This document shows, piece after piece, positions 37,473 to 45,641 of a DNA stretch of 64,000 nucleotides. The notes below the pieces were generated by a model. That model was not told the origin of the DNA. It made no database searches and saw only the letters and a program-made list of their open reading frames with translations. This DNA is from Candidatus Eisenbergiella stercoravium. GTDB taxonomy: Bacteria > Bacillota > Clostridia > Lachnospirales > Lachnospiraceae. The stretch spans positions 1 to 64,000 of the forward strand of contig DXHY01000002.1 in NCBI GenBank assembly GCA_019113175.1, written 5' to 3'. Positions within the stretch are counted from its first letter, which is position 1, and each line of letters starts with the position of its first letter. Both the position numbers and the translations under genes were made by a program.

Positions 37473-38285
37473 AAGCTTTTTCCAGATCTCCTTCACATCC
37501 TGAAAAATCCAGGTGGGTTCGCCGTCCCATTCCTGAATGTCTTTCATGGACGCTTCTCCGGAAAGAACGCAGATGGTATCCACGCCTGCGTTCTTTCCCG
37601 TAGCAATATCGGTATAAAGGCGGTCGCCTGCGATCACGGCATCTTCCCGTGAGATACCCGTATTTTTCAGCACAAAGTCCACCATGATTGGCTGTGGCTT
37701 TCCGATGAAGAAGGGTTCCTTTCCGGTGGCGTTTTTGAGCATGATGCTCATGGAGCCGCAGTCAGGAATGAAGCCGAAGCTGACAGGACAGACCAGATCC
37801 GGATTGGTGGCGAGATAGGCCACATCCTTTCCCAGCATGATACAGGTATTTCTGATTTTTTCTGAGGTATTTTCCGTGTCGAAGCCGATGAGGACGACGG
37901 TGGCGGAATTATCCGGTTCCGTGACTACGTGCAGGCCGCTTTCGCGCAGTTCCTGTACCAGTGAGCGGGTACCCATGCAGTAGACGGTCTGACCCGGATA
38001 ATGTTCTTTGATATACATGGCCGTTGCCTGGCTGGAGGTGTAAAAATCTTCATAGCCTGCCGGAATGTTCATATCATTTACTTTTTTGACATAGTCTGCG
38101 ACAGATTTTGAGGAGTTGTTGGTAATGAAAATATAACGTCCTCCATTCTGTCTGATCTGATTCAGAAAGTCCAGGGTTCCTTCAAAAATCTGATTTTCAT
38201 TGTAAATCGTGCCATCCATGTCCAGAAGCCACAGCTTTTTGTGCTTCAGAGCATCGGCGTTCTTTCCGGTGAGATCGGTGATCAT
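37461..38285 (-). CDS. HAD-IIA family phosphatase (NagD-like)
   Basis: This 274-residue hydrolase has the catalytic DMDGT motif near residue 20, ITNNSSKS (motif II) and GDRLYTDIATGKNAG (motif IV). NagD-like enzymes dephosphorylate small sugar or polyol phosphates. Some act on glycerol phosphate, which would suit this operon; that is inference. The ATG at 38285 overlaps the DUF1667 stop as ATGA, showing translational coupling. An upstream in-frame extension to 38333 lies inside DUF1667 and is rejected. Confidence 0.9.
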   Translation of the reverse strand: MITDLTGKNADALKHKKLWLLDMDGTIYNENQIFEGTLDFLNQIRQNGGRYIFITNNSSKSVADYVKKVNDMNIPAGYEDFYTSSQATAMYIKEHYPGQTVYCMGTRSLVQELRESGLHVVTEPDNSATVVLIGFDTENTSEKIRNTCIMLGKDVAYLATNPDLVCPVSFGFIPDCGSMSIMLKNATGKEPFFIGKPQPIMVDFVLKNTGISREDAVIAGDRLYTDIATGKNAGVDTICVLSGEASMKDIQEWDGEPTWIFQDVKEIWKKLSAD

Positions 38286-38653
38286 TTCTGTTTCCTTTCC
38301 ACATTTTTGGTTGCTATAATCGGAACACCGCATCCTGCGGCATTTTCCAGAATAACGTCCCCGATATGAATGGGAGCGCAGACATCGACATCCTTAAGCT
38401 GTCTGACGCACTCCTCCATTTTTTCCTTTGGAATATCGGAAGCAGTTTTCACGGAAACAACAGGAAGCGTTCCTCCGGATACACGGACGGTGCTGGTGAC
38501 GATCCGGGTCGGGTGGGTGCATTCCTGTCTGCCGTAGGCTTCTCCCCGGGGGCAGGTGTTTCCGGTAACGCTGATGACTTCGCCCTTATGCAGAGTGACA
38601 GTAAGGGGACATCCCAAAGGACAGTTGATGCAGATCAGTTTACGTTCTTCCAT
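38282..38653 (-). CDS. DUF1667 family protein
   Basis: This 123-residue protein has a cysteine-rich start CINCPLGCPLTV followed by CPRGEAYGRQE. This matches DUF1667, usually encoded after paired FAD oxidoreductases in glycerol-3-phosphate operons. The CxxCxxxC pattern suggests an iron-sulfur or metal site, so it may act as an electron-transfer partner. The ATG at 38653 has AGG seven bases upstream. The 5' extension to 38728 is not family-like. Confidence 0.88.
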   Translation of the reverse strand: MEERKLICINCPLGCPLTVTLHKGEVISVTGNTCPRGEAYGRQECTHPTRIVTSTVRVSGGTLPVVSVKTASDIPKEKMEECVRQLKDVDVCAPIHIGDVILENAAGCGVPIIATKNVERKQK

Positions 38654-38717
38654 AAGTTTACCTCGCTTCCAGTATCCATCAAATTTCTGAAAAAAGCAAT
38701 CCCTCTGTGATATCCGG

Positions 38718-40145
38718 TTATCCTTCATCCGGTTCTACCTGTATGGTAATGGATGAAATAGGCGTTCCGGTTTTTGATTCCTCTGAGCAAAGCTCCTCCT
38801 TTTTCAGGATTACCTGTTCCATTTCTCCGGGAGCCATTTTGGGCCTGCGGATGCTGCGAAGCGGCTTGTCGTTCAGATAAATACCGATCCGGCAGTTTCG
38901 GTAGACGGCTCCCACGCGGAATCGGACGGTGAGGCTGTCGTCCATGTGGGAAAGGCGGATGGTCTGTGGAACCGTATATCTCACCCCGCCTCTGGCCAGA
39001 ATCGGAACGGCGGATTCCGAAGGGACGGAATCGGACTCACAGGCGGTTTGCGCTGTGTCTGCGGGGAGACATCCGGAATGTTGAGTCTGCTGGGTATATT
39101 GGGTATATTTGGTCTGAATATATTCCGCCGCGTATCTTCCTGCATTTGCGGCCTCCTGGGACACATAATCCACCAGATCATGGACATGGAGCACGTTTCC
39201 GCAGGCAAAAACGCCGGGAACAGAGGTTTCCAGGCTCTCGTTTACAGAGGGGCCGTTGGTAACGGAAGACATCTGTACCCCGAGCCTGGCGGAGAGTTCA
39301 TTTTCCGGAATCAGGCCGACGGAAAGGAGGAGAGTATCACATGGAATATATTCCTCCGTTCCGGGTATGGGCCTTCGATTTTCATCCACCTGTGCGAGCG
39401 TAACACCCTTTACCCGTTCCTTGCCGTCAATGTCGACGACGGTGTGGCTCAGCTTCAGGGGAATGCCGAAATCCTCAAGGCACTGGACAATATTTCTCTG
39501 CAGTCCGCCGGAATAAGGCATCAGCTCCGCAACCACCTTTACCTTTGCACCCTCCAGAGTCATGCGGCGTGCCATGATCAGGCCAATGTCGCCGGAGCCC
39601 AGGATGACGATCTCCCTGCCAGGCATAAAGCCCTCCATGTTGACCAGACGCTGTGCGGTCCCGGCAGAGTAGATTCCGGCGGGACGATAGCCGGGGATAT
39701 TCAGCGCGCCTCTGGGACGTTCTCGGCAGCCCATGGCGAGAATGACGGCTTTTGCACGAAAAACAGTCAGGCCGTCTGTCCGGTTCATGGCGGTAACAGT
39801 TTTGACAGGCATTGGTTTGATCGTTTTCCTGCCGTCTGAGGTTTCCGAAGCTGCCGTGATCTCCGGTTCCTGTACGCTGATGTCCAGCACCATGGTATTC
39901 AGTTTATAGGGGATGTTCCGTTCTTTAACCTGCCGGATGAAACGGTCGGCATATTCTGGCCCGGTCAGTTCTTCTTTGAAGGTATGCAGGCCGAAGCCGT
40001 TGTGAATGCACTGATTCAGAATGCCGCCGGGTTCCTGGTCCCGTTCCAGAATCAGGATATTTTTTACACCATTGTCGAATGCGGAAACCGCGGCGGCAAG
40101 CCCCGCAGGGCCTCCACCTATGATGATCAGATCATATTCTGTCAT
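38718..40145 (-). CDS. NAD(P)/FAD-dependent oxidoreductase of the glycerol-3-phosphate module
   Basis: This 475-residue flavoprotein has an N-terminal FAD motif IIIGGGPAGLAAAVSAFDNG and a second nucleotide motif GSGDIGLIMARRMTLEGAKV. There is no CxxC redox pair. The C-terminal ~115 residues form an extra domain, joined by a Thr/Gln-rich linker (YTQYTQQTQHSG). In Firmicutes such proteins sit between a GlpA-like dehydrogenase and DUF1667 and probably pass electrons onward. A MITE lies just upstream (40193-40388), between this gene and the dehydrogenase. Confidence 0.85.
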   Translation of the reverse strand: MTEYDLIIIGGGPAGLAAAVSAFDNGVKNILILERDQEPGGILNQCIHNGFGLHTFKEELTGPEYADRFIRQVKERNIPYKLNTMVLDISVQEPEITAASETSDGRKTIKPMPVKTVTAMNRTDGLTVFRAKAVILAMGCRERPRGALNIPGYRPAGIYSAGTAQRLVNMEGFMPGREIVILGSGDIGLIMARRMTLEGAKVKVVAELMPYSGGLQRNIVQCLEDFGIPLKLSHTVVDIDGKERVKGVTLAQVDENRRPIPGTEEYIPCDTLLLSVGLIPENELSARLGVQMSSVTNGPSVNESLETSVPGVFACGNVLHVHDLVDYVSQEAANAGRYAAEYIQTKYTQYTQQTQHSGCLPADTAQTACESDSVPSESAVPILARGGVRYTVPQTIRLSHMDDSLTVRFRVGAVYRNCRIGIYLNDKPLRSIRRPKMAPGEMEQVILKKEELCSEESKTGTPISSITIQVEPDEG

Positions 40146-40192
40146 ATCCGTTATTCCTTTCTGTGAAAAGTGTGGCTGTTTATGGGTCTGAA

Positions 40193-40388
40193 GTTACTAT
40201 TCACAGCACTCCACCCTCATTCGCACCCGTCGCCTCTGTCGAGGCTCCAGTCCCACTCCTTACGGAGCTAAGGCTGCTCATGTGGGTGGAGTGACTGCTT
40301 CGCAGTCCTGATTCAGAATGGATAACACGTGCTTACGTGCAGGCACGACGCGCGTGTTGTCCATTCTGAATCGGCTGTGAATAGTAAC
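40193..40388. mobile_element. MITE-like element with 14-bp terminal repeats and 8-bp target duplication
   Basis: The 196-base segment begins GTTACTATTCACAG and ends with the exact reverse complement. It is flanked by a direct repeat GGTCTGAA at 40185-40192 and 40389-40396. Inside are further perfect inverted repeats: CACTCCACCC with GGGTGGAGTG (40207-40216/40284-40293), GACTGC with GCAGTC (40293-40307), and GATTCAGAATGGA with its complement (40310-40322/40360-40372). No coding frame is present. It lies inside the glp operon and would fold strongly in the transcript. Confidence 0.85.
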
Positions 40389-40404
40389 GGTCTGAAGGAA
40401 AATT

Positions 40405-41859
40405 TCAGACAAGGTTATCCTTAGCCATTCCGGTCAGAAGCCGGGAACCGCCGCCGGATTTCGTCAGGGTGAGAGGGGATACGCCCAGCTCTCTCGCCAG
40501 AATCTCCATGACTCTGGGAGAACAGAAGCCGGACTGGCAGCGCCCCATGCCCGCACGGGTACGCCGCTTGACACCGTCCAGATTTCTGGCGCCCAAAGGT
40601 CTTCGAATGGCGTTTAAGATTTCTCCCTCCGTTACGGTTTCACAGCGGCAGATCACGTTTCCATAGGCAGGATCGGAAGCGATAAGGGCCGCGATTTCCT
40701 CCGGCGTGGATGTGGCAACGCAGGGAATATCCTTTCTCTGCGCATGAAATTCTGCTTTTTTGGAAGCGTGCAGCTTCTCCGCAATCTGTCCTGCCAGCAG
40801 TACGCCGATTGCAGGTGCACTGGAAAGTCCGGGAGAATCGATGCCGGCCGCGTTGAAGAAGCCGGGTGCATCCTCCGTTTCTCCCAGAACAAAATCGCCC
40901 TTTTCCTCACAGGCCCGCAGACCGGAAAAGGAGGTGATCGCCATGTTTAAGGGAACGCGGGACGCGCTGAGCCGGGCTTTTTCCATCACCTGCGAAAGCC
41001 CTTCCGCCGTGGTATTTGTAGCCTCTTTGTCGGAGATATCCTCCGCCGTTGGCCCTGCCAGAAGGTTGCCGTGTACGGTTGGCGTGACCAAGATGCCCTT
41101 TCCCAGACGGGTAGGCTGCTGGAATACGGTATGGGAAACAAAATCTCCGGCCTTTTTATCCATAAGAATATACTCTCCGCGTCTTGGCGTGATGTGCAGA
41201 GAATGAGAACTGACCATATTATTAAAAATATCTGCGTATACGCCTGCGGCGTTTACCACCGCCCTGCATTCGTATTCTGCATCGGCAGTCTGAACCAGGT
41301 ATCCGTCCGGCATTCCGGAAACCATTTTTCTGGAAATGCTCTTCACTTCAGTCTGAAAACGGAAACTTACACCGTTTTCAAAAGCGTTTTCCGCCAGGGC
41401 AATGGTCATTTTGAAGGGGCAGACAATGCCCCCTGTGGGCGCATAGAGCATGGCGTATACATCTTCGGAAAGATTGGGCTCGATTTCGTGGATTTCCTTT
41501 CCCTTTACGATGCGCAGATCAGGAACACCGTTGGCAATTCCCCGCTGATATAGCTCTTCAAGGCCTCCGATCTGATCCTCAGAAAAGCAGAGGACCAGTG
41601 ATCCGTTCCTTTTAAAGGGAAAATCCAGCTCCCGGGAAAAAGTGTCCATCATCCGGTTTCCCTCCACGTTCAGTCTGGCCTTCCAGGTTCCGGGAACAGC
41701 ATCGAATCCCGCGTGGATGATGGCGCTGTTGGCCTTTGAAGTGCCGCAGCAGACATCCTCTTCCCGTTCCAGAACCAGAACATCCAGATCATAGCGGGAC
41801 AATTCTCTGGCGATGGCGCAGCCTGTTACGCCCGCGCCGATAATAATTACATCTGTCAT
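40405..41859 (-). CDS. GlpA-like FAD-dependent glycerol-3-phosphate dehydrogenase with BFD domain
   Basis: This 484-residue protein has a DAO fold with FAD motif IIGAGVTGCAIARELSRYDL and SKANSAIIHAGFDA. A C-terminal BFD-like [2Fe-2S] domain follows, with CRCE and CQSGFC. This layout is typical of anaerobic-type GlpA relatives in Clostridia, which oxidise glycerol-3-phosphate to dihydroxyacetone phosphate. The ATG at 41859 has AAAGAGG upstream, and that site lies at the edge of a duplicated 32-base hairpin repeat. A GlpP-type leader terminator lies between glpP and this gene. Confidence 0.88.
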   Translation of the reverse strand: MTDVIIIGAGVTGCAIARELSRYDLDVLVLEREEDVCCGTSKANSAIIHAGFDAVPGTWKARLNVEGNRMMDTFSRELDFPFKRNGSLVLCFSEDQIGGLEELYQRGIANGVPDLRIVKGKEIHEIEPNLSEDVYAMLYAPTGGIVCPFKMTIALAENAFENGVSFRFQTEVKSISRKMVSGMPDGYLVQTADAEYECRAVVNAAGVYADIFNNMVSSHSLHITPRRGEYILMDKKAGDFVSHTVFQQPTRLGKGILVTPTVHGNLLAGPTAEDISDKEATNTTAEGLSQVMEKARLSASRVPLNMAITSFSGLRACEEKGDFVLGETEDAPGFFNAAGIDSPGLSSAPAIGVLLAGQIAEKLHASKKAEFHAQRKDIPCVATSTPEEIAALIASDPAYGNVICRCETVTEGEILNAIRRPLGARNLDGVKRRTRAGMGRCQSGFCSPRVMEILARELGVSPLTLTKSGGGSRLLTGMAKDNLV

Positions 41860-41864
41860 GCCTA

Positions 41865-41982
41865 CCTCTTTTCCCGCCGCCGCAGGCGGCATTTAATCAT
41901 AAAAGAACGGCAGAGCCGTTCTTTGGCACGACCCAGTGGGTTTGTGCCGGCCTCTTTTCCCGCCGCCGCAGGCGGCATTTAA
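41865..41982 (-). repeat. Two 32-bp direct repeats carrying a hairpin and ribosome binding site
   Basis: The same 32 bases occur at 41865-41896 and 41951-41982 (86-base period). On the minus strand each holds GCCGCC-TGC-GGCGGC and the binding site AAAAGAGG. Between them are two more hairpins: AAAGAACGGC with GCCGTTCTTT (41902-41924), and GGCAC...GTGCC (41925-41948). The copy next to the dehydrogenase supplies its binding site; the other has no gene behind it. Confidence 0.85.
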
Positions 41983-41988
41983 ATGATA

Positions 41989-42042
41989 TAAAAAAGACAG
42001 CAAAAACAGCACGTCTTCTGACGTGTGGATTTGCTGTCTCCT
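41989..42042 (-). promoter_or_regulatory. GlpP-type leader terminator before the glp dehydrogenase
   Basis: On the minus strand AGACAGCAAA pairs with TTTGCTGTCT and ends in a T6 run. An inner hairpin CACGTC-AGAA-GACGTG fills the loop. It lies in the glpP-dehydrogenase gap. AGGAGACA at its 5' edge (42035-42042) is shared with the leader of glpP itself. This is the layout of a GlpP antitermination target in B. subtilis. Confidence 0.75.
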
Positions 42043-42088
42043 CTCTCCTGCAAATAGTTCGTATTCCATTGTAACGGTTCAAAGCTTA

Positions 42089-42658
42089 CTACATGAACCA
42101 GACCTTCCGGTTGGTTGTGGAAATGGAAATGGCTCCGGCGTTTAACGCCGCCATAATATCTTCCCGTTCGGTGATGAGCCCTCCTGCGATCACGGGAATC
42201 CGGCTTTCCTGACAGATCCGCTTTATGACCCTCGGCATCAGACCGGGAAGCACCTCAATCACATCCGGGCGGACAGCTTCGGACTGCCTGCGGATGTTGT
42301 CAAAGGCCATTGAATCAATGGCGAAGAAACGCATGACCGTAAACATGCCGAGCTCCCTTGCCTGTCGGATAAGGGCCGGTTTTGTGGATATGATCCCGTC
42401 TGCTTTTGTATTGGTGTGGATAAAGTTCACCGCGATTTCCTTGCCGGAAAGTCCCTGGATCAGATCGATATGTATGATCACAGTTTTTCCCTTTTCCTTC
42501 AGCTTTTCCGTGATTTCGGAAATGGTACAGATATCCCCGTAGAGAACGAATACGATTCCAATCTCCGATTCCAGGCATGCGTTCAGCCCGTCTTCATCCT
42601 TTACCGCGGCTATCACCGGGCAGTCTTCCAGTTGTTCCAGTAATTTTCTGTTCATCAT
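42089..42658 (-). CDS. glpP: Glycerol-3-phosphate-responsive antiterminator GlpP
   Basis: This 189-residue protein has a TIM-barrel-like layout with HIDLIQGLSG, GIISTKPALI, VRPDVIEVLPGLMP and IPVIAGGLI, diagnostic of GlpP. In B. subtilis GlpP binds glycerol-3-phosphate and the leader RNA of glp genes, blocking termination. The start is the ATG at 42658 (or the adjacent 42655); a longer frame upstream runs through the leader terminator and is rejected. A weak GGAA lies about 10 bases upstream of the start. It is the first gene of the module and has a terminator of its own upstream. Confidence 0.92.
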   Translation of the reverse strand: MMNRKLLEQLEDCPVIAAVKDEDGLNACLESEIGIVFVLYGDICTISEITEKLKEKGKTVIIHIDLIQGLSGKEIAVNFIHTNTKADGIISTKPALIRQARELGMFTVMRFFAIDSMAFDNIRRQSEAVRPDVIEVLPGLMPRVIKRICQESRIPVIAGGLITEREDIMAALNAGAISISTTNRKVWFM

Positions 42659-42690
42659 ACTTGAATTGTTTCCACATGTTTTTATAAAAG

Positions 42691-42749
42691 AAAAAAGACA
42701 AACAAAACAGGGCTCGTCTTTTAAGCCCGCTTCCTTTTGTCTCCTGTCT
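42691..42749 (-). promoter_or_regulatory. Leader terminator upstream of glpP
   Basis: On the minus strand AGACA...CAAAA...GGGCT pairs with AGCCC...TTTTG...TGTCT and runs into a T-rich tail, before the glpP start. The 5' side contains AGGAGACA (42738-42745), the same octamer as in the downstream leader. This suggests autoregulation by antitermination. Confidence 0.6.
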
Positions 42750-42913
42750 CTTTTTGTATTGTAGCACAGGTGGTGGGGGATGTGCAATGCAAAAATTTCG
42801 TTGAGTTTTTATATTTGATTTTCAAGAGTAAGCGGCTAATGCAGACAGAGAAAAGGTAGAGAAGAGCGAAAGAACTGTGATATACTGAATATACTTTAAT
42901 AGGGGGAACGCAC

Positions 42914-43522
42914 ATGAAAACAATAGTCACGATTCAGCACACGCAATCGGTTCATCATACAAATGGTATGGTTGGTTCATGGACAGACTGGGAATTATCA
43001 GAACTGGGGATAAAACAGGCGAATCGAATTGGAGAAACGTTAAAAGCGGAGCTGTCCGAAAAAAGATTTGTCATGTATTCGTCTGATTTGCTGCGGGCAA
43101 GGCAGACGGCTGAAATCGTTGGAAACTATTTGGGGCTGACACCTGTTTTAAGGACGGAATTAAGGGAAAGAAACCTTGGCAGGTGCTGTGGAAAATCCGT
43201 GCAGTGGATGCGTGAAAATATGGAAATGCAGGAGAAAACCATTGATGACAGAATGTTTTCTGACGCGGAAAGCCGCAGGGATGAGTGGAACAGATTAGAA
43301 CCGTTTTTTAATGAAATTATGAGAAGTAATGATGAAAATATAATCATTGTTTCTCATGGAGACTTATTAAGCGTCTTTTATACCATGTTTCTTGGATTAA
43401 GCGTTGAGACGATCAATGCAGGTGAAATATTTGGACTGGCCGGAGGAGTTTCCCATATGTTTGAAAATGAGAAGGGGAAGAGGTTTATAAAGAGAATCAG
43501 CGATATGTCTTATATAAAATAG
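42914..43522 (+). CDS. Histidine phosphatase family protein with altered RHG motif
   Basis: This 202-residue phosphoglycerate mutase-like protein has the catalytic-His motif as IQHTQS instead of the usual RHG(Q/E)(S/T). The second half of the pocket is normal: SSDLLRARQTAEI and VSHGD. From memory, a subfamily with QHTQSVHH exists in Firmicutes, so this may be ancestral and not damage. The substrate is unknown. The gene is divergent from glpP, and a terminator follows directly. Confidence 0.82.
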   Translation: MKTIVTIQHTQSVHHTNGMVGSWTDWELSELGIKQANRIGETLKAELSEKRFVMYSSDLLRARQTAEIVGNYLGLTPVLRTELRERNLGRCCGKSVQWMRENMEMQEKTIDDRMFSDAESRRDEWNRLEPFFNEIMRSNDENIIIVSHGDLLSVFYTMFLGLSVETINAGEIFGLAGGVSHMFENEKGKRFIKRISDMSYIK

Positions 43523-43533
43523 TGGCTGATTTT

Positions 43534-43576
43534 ATAGTGGATGGTTGACCAAAGAAGGGGCTGTCCACTATTTTTT
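43534..43576 (+). terminator. Terminator after the histidine phosphatase gene
   Basis: ATAGTGGA (43534-43541) pairs with TCCACTAT (43564-43571), and six T residues follow. Confidence 0.85.
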
Positions 43577-43585
43577 CGTTCCACC

Positions 43586-43786
43586 CTGTGGAAGGCGGAA
43601 GCTGGAAATCCGGCAGTTGCTATGGGAATTTATGACGCAGTGCTGCATGCTCTGAATAATATGGATAAGGATCTGCTGCTTGTGGCGAAAGATGATGTAA
43701 TGGGTAGAAGGATGCAGGATCTGGAACTGCTTACCAGAAAGCGCGCGTCAGGAAAACGTGCAGGAGGCAGGAACCATTTCGGCTAA
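43586..43786 (+). pseudogene. Unidentified coding fragment upstream of the ABC exporters
   Basis: One frame reads AGNPAVAMGIYDAVLHALNN, then MDKDLLLVAKDDVMGRRMQD, to a stop at 43786. It is protein-like but has no start or binding site after the terminator that precedes it. I do not recognise it; it may be the 3' remnant of a lost gene. Confidence 0.25.
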
Positions 43787-43856
43787 TCAGAAAACAGTTT
43801 ATATGTATGATGATTTCAGCCAGGAAGAACTGGTTAAAAAAAGAGGAGGAGCCCCG

Positions 43857-45641
43857 TTGAAAGTAGAAAACAAAAAATATATCCTTCGGGATTACATAAA
43901 ACTCAACTGGGAAATCTCCCGCCCCTGGGTTGTGATCAGAGCAATGGACAAGGTGGTCCGGGGTTCCCTTCCGTCGCTGCAGATTCTGACCACGGCCTCC
44001 TTCGTGAATACAGCGCTTGCCATTTTCAACGGACAAAAGGAAAGCGCAGCCATTCTTCTGCCGCTGTTTTTGATTTTCCTCATCATTTTCTATCTGTATA
44101 TGAGCGAAGCGGTCATTAACCTGATCAAAGAAAAAAAATTGAACCGGCTGACGGAAACCTGGCAGCCTGCCGTCATCAAAAAAATTGCTTCTCTGGATTA
44201 CTGTCATCTGGAAAATCATGAAACGGAAGAACTGATTAACCGGGTCGGAAAGAACTCTGCCATATGGATCTGGGGAGGGTTCAATCTGCTTCTTTATACG
44301 ATGGAAATGCTGATTCACGTGGGGCTGATCCTTTCTGTACTGGCCTTTCAGGTCTGGTGGAGCGCGCTTGCAGCCACGCTTATTTTCATTCCCCTTTTCT
44401 TTATGGCGGTAAAAGCCGAAAGAAGTGTTTATGAAACCTCAAGAGCGGCCGAAAAGTATACAAGACGTGCCCAGTATTTTCAAGAGGTTTTAACGGGACG
44501 GGAAAATGTGGAGGAAAGGGCCCTTTTTTCTTACACAAAAGAACTGAACAGGCGGTGGTATGAAAGGTACAAAACCGCCTATGGAATCCATTTCAAAGCG
44601 GAAAGCCTGCGAATCATGAAGATGAAAAGTGGCAGTCTGGTAACGGTGCTGATTTCCGCCATGGTTGTGGGGACGCTGCTTGTGCCCCTGCGCGCGGGAA
44701 CGGTCAGTATCGGTATGTTTATCGGTCTTGCGACGGCTGTGTTCGGTCTGGTGCAGGATATGTCGTGGGAACTGGCTTATATCGTGAGCGAACTGTCCAG
44801 ATACAGGGAGTATATGCAGGATTTTACTGCCTTTTCCCGGCTGTCGGAGGCCCCGGGGGCGCTGGAACTGCCGGCAGAGCAAATTCAGAAGCCCTCCCGC
44901 ATTGAATTCAAAGGGGTATCGTTTGCTTATCCGGGAACGGACCGGCTCATATTAAATCAGATGTCCTTTCGGCTGGAGGAAGGAAAGCAATACGCGTTTG
45001 TAGGCGCAAACGGCGCCGGAAAAACGACGATTACAAAGCTTCTGACAGGACTGTATGATACTTACAGCGGGGAAATTCTGATTGACGGAAAAAATCTCCG
45101 GGACTTTTCACTGGCGGAAAGGAAGTCCATGTTTTCCGTCGTATATCAGGATTTTGCCAGGTATGAAATCCCGATGAAGGATTGTATCGGGATTGGAAAT
45201 GTTCGCGGCGCATCCACGAAGGAAATCGGGCAGGCGGTTCATCTGGTGGAAATGGACAGCATGGTAGATCAGCTACCGGAGGGGCTTGATACGGCGCTTG
45301 GAAGGACGAGAACGGACGGGGTTGATATTTCAGGAGGACAGCGGCAGCGGATTGCGATCGCCCGGACGCTGGTGAGCCATGCGCCCATCCATATTCTGGA
45401 TGAACCGACGGCGGCCCTTGATCCGGTGGCGGAAAGCGCGGTCTATGAAATGTATCAGAAAATCAGCGAAGGAAAATCCACCATTTATATCACGCACCGT
45501 CTGGGAGCGGCGAGGCTGGCGGATGAAATACTGGTTATCGCCGATGGAAAAGTGTGTGAATGCGGGTCACATGAATCGCTGATGAAAAAAGAAGGGCTTT
45601 ATGCGGGAATGTACGAGTCCCAGAAAGCGTGGTATGAATGA
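43857..45641 (+). CDS. ABC exporter half-transporter, subunit 1
   Basis: This protein of about 594 residues is a fused membrane domain plus ATPase. The membrane domain covers about 30-310. The ATPase has Walker A GANGAGKTT, signature ISGGQRQRIAIARTL and Walker B HILDEPTAALDP. The best start is the TTG at 43857 with AGAGGAGGA upstream; an ATG at 43758 adds 33 unmatched residues. Its stop overlaps the next start as ATGA. The pair probably forms a heterodimeric exporter of unknown substrate. Confidence 0.88.
   Translation: MKVENKKYILRDYIKLNWEISRPWVVIRAMDKVVRGSLPSLQILTTASFVNTALAIFNGQKESAAILLPLFLIFLIIFYLYMSEAVINLIKEKKLNRLTETWQPAVIKKIASLDYCHLENHETEELINRVGKNSAIWIWGGFNLLLYTMEMLIHVGLILSVLAFQVWWSALAATLIFIPLFFMAVKAERSVYETSRAAEKYTRRAQYFQEVLTGRENVEERALFSYTKELNRRWYERYKTAYGIHFKAESLRIMKMKSGSLVTVLISAMVVGTLLVPLRAGTVSIGMFIGLATAVFGLVQDMSWELAYIVSELSRYREYMQDFTAFSRLSEAPGALELPAEQIQKPSRIEFKGVSFAYPGTDRLILNQMSFRLEEGKQYAFVGANGAGKTTITKLLTGLYDTYSGEILIDGKNLRDFSLAERKSMFSVVYQDFARYEIPMKDCIGIGNVRGASTKEIGQAVHLVEMDSMVDQLPEGLDTALGRTRTDGVDISGGQRQRIAIARTLVSHAPIHILDEPTAALDPVAESAVYEMYQKISEGKSTIYITHRLGAARLADEILVIADGKVCECGSHESLMKKEGLYAGMYESQKAWYE

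Noticed and set aside
42721-42930. 69-codon minus-strand frame upstream of glpP
   Set aside because: It spans the divergent promoter region and leader terminator, with no start signal or family match.
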